Shown: positions 6,655 to 12,211 of the stretch, one piece after another
How positions within the stretch are numbered: position 1 is the first letter of the stretch
How the letters are laid out: each line of letters begins with the position of its first letter
Assembly (NCBI GenBank): GCA_002254895.1
Contig: NJDF01000005.1
Location: 1-12,211, forward strand
DNA from: Thermoprotei archaeon ex4572_64
GTDB lineage: Archaea; Thermoproteota; Thermoprotei; Thermoproteales; Thermocladiaceae
DNA: 12,211 nucleotides
Reading direction: 5' to 3'
Notes under the pieces: model-generated
Seen by the model: the letters and a program-made list of their open reading frames with translations, nothing else
Database searches by the model: none
What the model was told of the DNA's origin: nothing
Position numbers and translations under genes: made by a program

Positions 6655-8027
6655 TTACACTACTCGCCATTCTGCTCTACTTCTTCTCAGTACTTATTCT
6701 TGGATATTTAGTTAGAAGATATTGGAGAATTACTGATATTGATGATTATTTTACAGCTAAACGTCATTTAAGAACTGTGTTAAGTTTTTTCACATACTTC
6801 TCAACAACCTATAGTGCTTTCATGCTTATAGGACTTGTTGGCTGGTCATACTTTTACGGTGTTGGCACTTTAGGATTTGAATTAATGTACCTTATAGGAA
6901 CAGTAGCACTATTATCAACTGTTGGTGTTAAGATTTTTCAGATAGGTAAGACCTACAACCTAATCTCACCTACACAATTAATATATGAGCTTCGAGATGT
7001 AAAGATAGCTAGATATGTCATACCGATAACGTACATGATCTTTCTAATACCATACATGTCCATACAACTAATTGGTCCTGCCTTAATACTGTCAAGATAT
7101 GGAGTACCGTATAGTTATGGAGTGTTGGTTATGGCTATCGTAGTTCTTATATACATCTTAGTAAGTGGATTTCGTGGAGTTGCATTTACAGATACGCTTC
7201 AAGGAGTGCTATTCCTAACAACAGCAACAGTATTGACAAGTATCCTAGTCGGCAATATTGGTCAAGTTCAGAATACCCATCCTAAACTCTTTACAGTACC
7301 TGGAGGTTATGATTTTTGGACTTTCGAGAAGTTTGTATTACTTATAGTTCCCTGGATGTTCTTTGCATTATCTAATCCTCAAGTGCTTCAGAGAGTGTAC
7401 ACTACGTATGATTATGTATCTTATAGAAGAATGGTTATTCTATTCTCAATAGCTGGATTAGTGTATACTGTACTTATGGTTCTTATAGGACTTTCAGCTA
7501 GAGCTCTAATTAGTCCTGAAATGCTACCTAAACTTGATGTTAATCTTGTAACACCAACCTTATTAACTATCATTCCTGAAGTGCTTGCCGCACTTGTCGT
7601 AGTTTCTATTCTTGCAGCTGCAAAATCAACATTAGATTCTATACTTTTAACGTTATCGTCCTGTATATTTACTGACTTTCTTAAAAAGAGAGGAAGCTTG
7701 TTCATCGCTAAGTTAATCGTGATTATGATAACCATAGCTATAATATATTTTGCTCTTACTAGGTATGGCCCTATAGTTAAGCTTGCTGTTGAATCTGCAG
7801 CAGCATTAATGTATGTTGTACCTTCAATTCTATTCTCAATATACGGTAAGGTTAGGGGAGTATACATTGATGTAGCTATCATTCTAGGCATTATAGTGTA
7901 TGTGGTTTTGAAATCAATTTCAATATTTGTAATAAAGATGTTCTTCACTATACCTGGAATATTAGCTGCAATAACTAGTTTAATAGTGCTTTTAATAGGC
8001 TGGTATAAGTCTAGAGTGATATCGTGA
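6651..8027 (+). CDS. Sodium/solute symporter (SSS) family transporter
   Basis: The 458-residue protein is almost entirely membrane helices (about 12-13) and matches the SSS family of sodium-driven uptake systems. Signs are the early IDDYFTAKRHL segment after helix 1 (30-40), the helix-2 region STTYSAFMLIGLVGW (51-65), and the family signature GFRGVAFTDTLQGVLF (173-188). AAKSTLDSILLTLSS in the later half corresponds to the sodium-site helix. PanF (pantothenate) and proline carriers belong to the same family, but the substrate cannot be assigned. It overlaps the small membrane protein by four bases and lies under the shared regulator promoter, so uptake is probably controlled by the ligand of that regulator. 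It ends 57 bases from the convergent EF-2 gene. Confidence 0.88.
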   Translation: MITLLAILLYFFSVLILGYLVRRYWRITDIDDYFTAKRHLRTVLSFFTYFSTTYSAFMLIGLVGWSYFYGVGTLGFELMYLIGTVALLSTVGVKIFQIGKTYNLISPTQLIYELRDVKIARYVIPITYMIFLIPYMSIQLIGPALILSRYGVPYSYGVLVMAIVVLIYILVSGFRGVAFTDTLQGVLFLTTATVLTSILVGNIGQVQNTHPKLFTVPGGYDFWTFEKFVLLIVPWMFFALSNPQVLQRVYTTYDYVSYRRMVILFSIAGLVYTVLMVLIGLSARALISPEMLPKLDVNLVTPTLLTIIPEVLAALVVVSILAAAKSTLDSILLTLSSCIFTDFLKKRGSLFIAKLIVIMITIAIIYFALTRYGPIVKLAVESAAALMYVVPSILFSIYGKVRGVYIDVAIILGIIVYVVLKSISIFVIKMFFTIPGILAAITSLIVLLIGWYKSRVIS

Positions 8028-8084
8028 AGAAGTTAAGAACTAAAGAAGAATTGACAATTAAGATCTTGAGAGAAAGTTCACACT

Positions 8085-10304
8085 CTAATAAGGTGGTACG
8101 TAGTCTTCAGGTCTCGGTAATTCTTTAGATAAGCCTTTTCTCTCTCTAATCTTCATTATCATGTCAATAAGCATACTTTCAGGTAGTGGTGCCCATTTTG
8201 AGAACTGTATGCTCCAGAAGATTCTTCCTGCTGTTGCTGTTCTCAACTCATCGCTCAAGTTAAATGATTCAATTACAGGTATCTCACCCTTAATCACAGT
8301 CATGTATTCTGACTGTAACATATCTAGAATCTTACCTCTATGTCTAGTAATGACACTAATTACTGCTCCAATATTTTCCTCGGTTGTTTTCGCCTCTATA
8401 TAGAGTATTGGTTCTAATAGTGTTGGTTTTGCTGATAGTAAGCCAGCAAATATGGCATTCTTTACTGCTGGCATTATTTGTGCTGGACCTCTATGTGCTG
8501 GATCTTCGTGAACAATAGCATCATGTAGAATCACCTTGACACCTCTAAGTGGTTCTTGAGCAAGTGGTCCTGCAGATGCAGCCCATCTAAAGCCTTGAAC
8601 TATGTAGTCTCTAACTTCTCTTAAGTACTGTACACCTGTAGTCTTGTCTATAAAGACGTTTACAAACTGCTCATCAACAGCCCATACACCACGAGCCTCA
8701 TCTGTATCCCATCCAGCCTTTTCTCTAAGTATTTTAGCTCTCTCTCTAGGTTCTTGATCATCTGTAACTTCACCCATCTGTATAAGCCTTATAGCCTCTT
8801 CATCTAGAGGTTCCACACTTATGTATAGCTTGTTGTGCTTATTTGGTGATTTACCTTCAAATACTGGTGATTTATCTCTAACAGTCTCTCTAAATCTTAC
8901 TAGTGGCTGTGATGTGAGGAAACCAATTTTAGTTCTTTCCTTAAGCATCCATGTAGCTATTTCTAAATGTAGAGTACCTACACCACTAAGCAGTATCTGT
9001 CCTGTCTCTTGATCAATCTTTACTGAGAGTGTTGGATCTTCAATAGCTAATTCCTTCATAGCTTCTACAAGTTTTGCAAGATCGTTTGGATTCTTTGGCT
9101 CAACAGCAATAGTTACTACAGGCTCTGTTATGTATCTTAATCTCTCGAAAGGTGCTGCAATATCTTTAACTGATGGTGATATTATGGTTTCACCAGCTCT
9201 AGCATCTTCTACACCTAGAAGTGCAACAATATTTCCTGCAGGTACTTCAGGAATAACTACTCTATTTGGACCCATGTATAGGTATGTTTGAAGGACTTTT
9301 CTACTTACTTTAGCACTTATTAGATATACTTCATCACCTTCACGAATAGTTCCACTAAAGACTCTACCTGTAGCTATAAGTCCTGCATGTGGATCTTTAG
9401 TCATCTTACTTATAGCAATAACTATAGGTCCTTCAGGATCAGCTTCGAGAAGAGCTTTACCAAGTGGTGAATTGAGATCTCCTCTCCATAACTTTGGAAT
9501 TCTATACTTTTGAGCTACATGAGGTGGTGGTGTGTGCTCAATAATCATGCTTAGGATAGTCTTGTAGAGTGGAAATTCTTGTGCAAGTTCATCAACGTAA
9601 CCCTTCTCGTAAGCATCAATAATGTTGCTAAATTTGAGCCCAGTTTTTTGAGCTATAGGTATAGTTACTCCCCATTTATGAAGAGCTGAACCAAGTGCTA
9701 CTTGACCCTTAGCTGGATCAACTTTCCACTTCTGCTTAAATTCAGGTGGTGCGTACATTTCAATAAGGTTATTGAACTCCTTAATTATGGTTAAAATTCT
9801 CTGTTGAACCTCATTTGGACTTAATCTAAGTTCTTTAATTAATCTATCTATCTTGTTAATGAAGAGTACAGGTCTTACAAGTTCCTCCATTGCTTGACGA
9901 ACAACGGTCTCAGTCTGTGTCATTACACCTTCAACAGCATCAACAACGACTAAAGCTCCATCCATAACTCTTAACGACCTAGTTACATGTCCTGTAAAAT
10001 CTACATGACCAGGAGTATCTACTAGGTTTATGATGTATGGTTTACCACCATACTCGAAGTATAGGCTAATATTAGCTGCCTTAACTGTCATCTGTCTAAG
10101 CTGTTCAATTTCTACATAATCTAAAGCAAGAGCTTTACCTGCAACTTTTGGACTAAGAAGTCCAGCACCCATGAGTAATGAGTCTGTTGTTGTTGTTTTA
10201 CCATGATCTACGTGAGCTAAGGTACCTACATTCCTCACCTGCTCAGGCTTTCTCATTATGGCTAATATATCTTCAATTTTCTTCTCAATAACCCTAACAG
10301 ACAT
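8085..10304 (-). CDS. fusA: Translation elongation factor 2 (aEF-2)
   Basis: EF-2 is the GTPase that moves tRNAs and mRNA through the ribosome. All family marks are present: P-loop AHVDHGKTTTTD (30-41), G3 DTPGH (96-100), G4 NKID (150-153), domain II with GRVFSGTIREGDEV, domain III/IV with LSGVGTLHLEI, and domain IV ILHDAIVHEDPAHRGPAQ. In this last motif the His of HRGPAQ (about residue 603) is the site of diphthamide in archaea and eukaryotes. Length (739) is normal for archaea. The ATG at 10304 is followed directly by the conserved N-terminal region. A TATA box lies about 36 bases upstream, giving a leader of roughly ten bases. The gene stands alone, without S7/S12 or EF-1A neighbours in the window. 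Confidence 0.98.
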   Translation of the reverse strand: MSVRVIEKKIEDILAIMRKPEQVRNVGTLAHVDHGKTTTTDSLLMGAGLLSPKVAGKALALDYVEIEQLRQMTVKAANISLYFEYGGKPYIINLVDTPGHVDFTGHVTRSLRVMDGALVVVDAVEGVMTQTETVVRQAMEELVRPVLFINKIDRLIKELRLSPNEVQQRILTIIKEFNNLIEMYAPPEFKQKWKVDPAKGQVALGSALHKWGVTIPIAQKTGLKFSNIIDAYEKGYVDELAQEFPLYKTILSMIIEHTPPPHVAQKYRIPKLWRGDLNSPLGKALLEADPEGPIVIAISKMTKDPHAGLIATGRVFSGTIREGDEVYLISAKVSRKVLQTYLYMGPNRVVIPEVPAGNIVALLGVEDARAGETIISPSVKDIAAPFERLRYITEPVVTIAVEPKNPNDLAKLVEAMKELAIEDPTLSVKIDQETGQILLSGVGTLHLEIATWMLKERTKIGFLTSQPLVRFRETVRDKSPVFEGKSPNKHNKLYISVEPLDEEAIRLIQMGEVTDDQEPRERAKILREKAGWDTDEARGVWAVDEQFVNVFIDKTTGVQYLREVRDYIVQGFRWAASAGPLAQEPLRGVKVILHDAIVHEDPAHRGPAQIMPAVKNAIFAGLLSAKPTLLEPILYIEAKTTEENIGAVISVITRHRGKILDMLQSEYMTVIKGEIPVIESFNLSDELRTATAGRIFWSIQFSKWAPLPESMLIDMIMKIRERKGLSKELPRPEDYVPPY

Positions 10305-10335
10305 TACTTCTCAAACCAGACGTCTTTGTAGAGGC

Positions 10336-10345
10336 ATTTATAATT
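10336..10345 (-). promoter_or_regulatory. TATA box of the EF-2 gene
   Basis: On the minus strand the region reads AATTATAAAT, preceded by an A-rich stretch (GGAAAAAA) in the position of the TFB recognition element. It is about 36 bases before the ATG at 10304, which predicts a short leader. Confidence 0.6.
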
Positions 10346-10506
10346 TTTTCCTACAACAGTTTTGTTGAATAAGAGAATGTTTATTTTTAGATGTTAATTT
10401 TGAATTGCAAAGTTCTTTAAAGAGTTATTTTTTACATTAATTTAGTGGTTGCTTCTAGGTAACTGATGAGGGTTGGCAACTACGTGAGTAAACAGTAAAT
10501 GCGAGA

Positions 10507-10649
10507 CTGAGTTCACACCGCTCACCTGAGAGCGGTGATTAAGGTATTTTAGGGTTGTTTAAGACACCGCTCTCGGGTTCATCACGATCTCCGTGAAGTC
10601 CCTCACCGTAGGTTAAACCCTACGGCTCTCGGAGCCCCACGGTCACCAG
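10507..10649 (-). ncRNA. Candidate structured RNA derived from a tnpB 3' end (omega RNA-like)
   Basis: This stretch is far richer in G+C than its surroundings and folds strongly on the minus strand. CCGTG (10642-10638) pairs with CACGG (10595-10591); CCGTAGG (10625-10619) pairs with CCTACGG (10612-10606); a terminal hairpin pairs CACCGCTC (10537-10530) with GAGCGGTG (10523-10516). A further GAGAGCGGTG (10574-10565) is fully complementary to CACCGCTCTC (10537-10528), so it competes with the terminal hairpin or forms a long-range stem. A TATA box upstream would start the RNA near 10648. It overlaps a tnpB-tail remnant and ends in the hairpin expected at the right end of an IS200/IS605 element, which is where TnpB guide (omega) RNAs lie. 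No tnpB gene is present. Function inferred only. Confidence 0.5.
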
Positions 10650-10658
10650 TAGATTCAT
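10539..10658 (-). pseudogene. 3' remnant of an IS200/IS605-type tnpB gene
   Basis: The minus frame from ATG 10658 to TAA 10539 reads MNLLVTVGLREP, a TAG at 10620-10622, then GLTYGEGLHGDRDEPESG and VLNNPKIP. The 'LHG..DEPESGVL' tail resembles what I recall of archaeal TnpB C-termini, and it stops just before the right-end hairpin, as tnpB does in these elements. The nuclease domain upstream is gone. The in-frame stop and the missing body show that it is not a working gene; the tail may persist only because the RNA overlaps it. The family match is from memory and needs a search. Confidence 0.45.
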
Positions 10659-10662
10659 AACT

Positions 10663-10678
10663 TTTTAAATTTATAAAA
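10663..10678 (-). promoter_or_regulatory. TATA box upstream of the tnpB-derived RNA
   Basis: On the minus strand TTTTATAAATTTAAAA is a strong archaeal TATA-like element. Transcription would begin about 25 bases downstream near 10648, at the edge of the G+C-rich folded region. Confidence 0.45.
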
Positions 10679-10696
10679 TTATCGAGAGTTGATAAA

Positions 10697-10706
10697 CATA
10701 TAATAA
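10697..10706 (+). promoter_or_regulatory. TATA-like box before the degenerate frame at 10724
   Basis: The bases around ACATATAATA lie ~23-27 bases before the ATG at 10724. The spacing is normal for a leaderless archaeal gene and suggests that the following broken frame once had a promoter. Confidence 0.35.
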
Positions 10707-10723
10707 GAGCAATAGTAATAGTC

Positions 10724-10974
10724 ATGAAGGAACTAAACCTAACTTAAACCACCACAAAAACCAACACACCCTAAAGGAGATGAAGACCCAAACTCAATGA
10801 GAGAAAAGTTAGCTAAGAAAGCAACATTCAAAATAAACAAACCCCAATCAGTAGAACCTCTACAACGGGTTCTGCTGAATTTGGTCATTTTCGGTGTTGG
10901 GTTTCTAGTTAACTTTCTTCTCAATAGTTTCATACCTTTAGGAGTAGTGAGAATATTAATAATAAAAGACTAGT
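10724..10974 (+). pseudogene. Degenerate frame of unknown family, possibly mobile-element derived
   Basis: An ATG at 10724 reads MKELNLT and stops. Shifting frame near 10740 gives LKPPQKPTHPKGDEDPNSMR, then EKLAKKATFKINKPQSVEP, a hydrophobic stretch (about 28 residues, LNLVIFGVGFLVNFLLNSF) and IPLGVVRILIIKD before TAG at 10972-10974. The charged, proline-rich first half and abrupt hydrophobic tail suggest an internally deleted or frameshifted gene, such as a transposase joined end to end. I do not recognise the family. The ATG at 10797 could give a 58-residue peptide. It lies next to the tnpB remnant, so the whole 10500-10980 interval looks like mobile-element debris. An overlapping minus frame (10739-10933) is less protein-like. 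Confidence 0.3.
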
Positions 10975-10992
10975 CAATAGGACCTATGACAT

Positions 10993-12114
10993 TTACCTTA
11001 CCAAATACCCACCATGCATGTACTTACTTATGTTTTTCAATTCGTTCAGAATGCTTAAGACTTGATCAAGATATCTAGATATGGGTGAAATTTCAAGAAA
11101 AATCTTGAAGATTTCTCTTCTCAATCTATCAACTAAGTCTTCAAGTACTTTTAACTCTCCAAGCTCAATAATGAAGAAATTGAGTTTCTTATATAGATTG
11201 GTGTAACATCTCTTGCAGAGAATTATTACTAAATTTGGCCTAGGTTCGTGAAGTTCTAACATCTCAATAATCTTTCTAACCTTATCATCTGTGAGATCTG
11301 TATTGAACCATCTAGTTAATATCCATATCGTGAATCTATTACTTCCAATCTCTTTAGAAGCTATTAAGTCTATCTTTTCCTGCTCATAACTTATCGTCTT
11401 CACATTACTTCTAACATCATACTTCATTAATGTTAGTATTTGCGTTAAGTAATGCTTTATTGATACTTGTGATAGTGTACCTTTAATGTATTCTTCAAAT
11501 TCAAAGCCTCTAAGTTTCATTATGAACTTATCTTCAAGTATTGGTGCGGGAATTATGCATCTGGTGTTACTTGCCTTGAAAATACCTAACTTGTACATGT
11601 ATGGTATTAATTTATCAATTTCACTAACGTTCTTGATGGGTTCATCAATATCGTATAGATCGTATCTTAGGACATATACAGAGCCGGAACTTGTTCTATC
11701 AATTACAGGTATCCTACCATACTTAATGTGCTCTAATACCTTAGCAAGATATTCTCTATATTCATCAGGAATTTCATAAATATTTACAAATCTATAAAGT
11801 ACTTTCTTAAAGATGTTGTAGTATTTTGACTCAATTTCATCTAAAAACTTAAATCTAATTTTAGCTTCAAGACATTCTGGACACTTATTAAATACTTCAA
11901 GAATGAACTCTTCACTCATCCTTAAAGCTTGATAAGCATTTTCAGGTCCTAGCAATGTATTGTAAGTAATTCTATATTGGTTGAGTAGTTCATCAATGTT
12001 TATTATCTTCTCATAGTTACTTCTTCTATCAAATCTTAAAGCTAGTAATGCTATGTAGATTCCTAGACAGTTATGGTCTCTACTTAAATATTTATCAACC
12101 CAATCTACATTCAT
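10993..12114 (-). CDS. Protein of unknown function with a degenerate PD-(D/E)XK-like segment
   Basis: The 373-residue protein has no membrane helix or signal peptide and is rich in charged helices, so it is probably cytoplasmic. Residues about 220-270 (HYLTQILTLMKYDVRS, then EKIDLIAS and RFTIWILTRWF) follow the pattern of Mrr-like restriction-endonuclease folds: a helix, a strand with the acidic residue D249, then a strand that normally carries ExK. Here that strand reads WILTRW, so the catalytic Glu-Lys pair is missing and cleavage is doubtful. Two cysteine pairs, CPEC (78-81) and CKRC (300-303), could bind metal together. The ATG at 12114 has a TATA box ~33 bases upstream. The neighbouring mobile debris offers no functional hint. 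Confidence 0.65.
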   Translation of the reverse strand: MNVDWVDKYLSRDHNCLGIYIALLALRFDRRSNYEKIINIDELLNQYRITYNTLLGPENAYQALRMSEEFILEVFNKCPECLEAKIRFKFLDEIESKYYNIFKKVLYRFVNIYEIPDEYREYLAKVLEHIKYGRIPVIDRTSSGSVYVLRYDLYDIDEPIKNVSEIDKLIPYMYKLGIFKASNTRCIIPAPILEDKFIMKLRGFEFEEYIKGTLSQVSIKHYLTQILTLMKYDVRSNVKTISYEQEKIDLIASKEIGSNRFTIWILTRWFNTDLTDDKVRKIIEMLELHEPRPNLVIILCKRCYTNLYKKLNFFIIELGELKVLEDLVDRLRREIFKIFLEISPISRYLDQVLSILNELKNISKYMHGGYLVR

Positions 12115-12142
12115 AATTACTAAAATTTTTAACAGGACCTAA

Positions 12143-12151
12143 CCTTATAAG
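12143..12151. promoter_or_regulatory. Symmetric TATA box upstream of the unknown protein, possibly bidirectional
   Basis: CCTTATAAG carries the self-complementary CTTATAAG. It is ~33 bases before the minus-strand ATG at 12114 and ~24 bases before a plus-strand GTG at 12171, so it may serve both directions. Confidence 0.4.
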
Positions 12152-12170
12152 ACTTCCTTAATATTACTAA

Positions 12171-12211
12171 GTGAGAAGATTTAGAAAGAGACTAAATGTA
12201 TTTGTGAGAGA
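12171..12211 (+). CDS. Possible start of a plus-strand gene, cut by the window edge
   Basis: A GTG about 24 bases after the symmetric TATA box opens a frame that reads VRRFRKRLNVFVR to the end of the window without a stop. The basic start is plausible for an archaeal protein, but thirteen codons prove little. Confidence 0.2.
   Translation, partial: MRRFRKRLNVFVR

Noticed and set aside
7421..7948. 175-residue minus-strand frame opposite the symporter
   Set aside because: It is antisense to a clear membrane transporter; its composition is what the reverse complement of hydrophobic codons gives.
10462..10510. CTGATGA followed about 40 bases later by CTGA, resembling a C/D sRNA
   Set aside because: No D' or C' boxes at usable spacing lie between them.
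10516..10625. tRNA, RNase P RNA or SRP RNA in the G+C-rich folded segment
   Set aside because: There is no T-loop motif, no cloverleaf, and the conserved RNase P and SRP core sequences are absent; the plus strand also contains a GTGAAGTCC that only superficially resembles the RNase P core.
10739..10933. 64-residue minus-strand frame (MKLLRRKLTRNPTPKMTKFS...)
   Set aside because: It overlaps the plus-strand degenerate frame, lacks recognisable similarity, and its second half looks like a shadow of a proline/lysine-rich plus frame. It is possible but unsupported.

Overview
The window comes from an A+T-rich archaeal chromosome, most likely a hyperthermophilic member of Thermoproteota (Crenarchaeota). 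The evidence is an archaeal-type elongation factor 2, archaeal TATA boxes placed about 25-30 bases before GTG or ATG starts (leaderless transcripts), a canonical archaeal C/D box guide RNA, and a stand-alone PUA protein related to the archaeosine transglycosylase. Genes are short, closely packed and often divergent or convergent. Species assignment is not possible from the sequence alone.

Layout. 1-1430 (-): membrane-anchored beta-propeller protein running off the left edge. 1431-1932: about 500 bases without a convincing gene. 1933-2412 (-): a PII signalling protein (GlnK/GlnB), preceded by only the last ~40 codons of an ammonium transporter. 2483-3211 (-): 5-formyltetrahydrofolate cyclo-ligase family protein. 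3262-3320 (+): C/D box sRNA with two 12-nt guides, sharing a divergent TATA box with the cyclo-ligase gene. 3383-3802 (-): two-CBS-domain protein. 3895-4230 (+): 5'-truncated DsbA-like gene. 4210-4674 (-): PUA protein. 4732-5463 (+): unusual fused MoaC-like protein. 5443-6417 (-): winged-helix regulator with a substrate-binding-protein-like domain, divergent from 6469-8027 (+), a small two-helix membrane protein overlapping a sodium/solute symporter gene. 8085-10304 (-): EF-2. 10310-10990: mobile-element debris, including a structured, promoter-equipped RNA derived from the 3' end of an IS200/IS605 tnpB gene. 10993-12114 (-): unknown protein with a degenerate nuclease-like segment. The last bases may hold the start of a plus-strand gene.

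How the genes relate. The regulator and the symporter operon form one likely functional unit: a single palindromic TATA box lies ~26 bases from both start codons, and a perfect inverted repeat covers the operon's start. The other genes are housekeeping or orphan genes without a shared pathway. Most notable are the MoaC-like fusion, whose two halves carry complementary subsets of the MoaC active-site residues, the tnpB-derived RNA at a locus without tnpB, and the C/D sRNA, one guide of which matches a conserved 5' segment of 23S rRNA.
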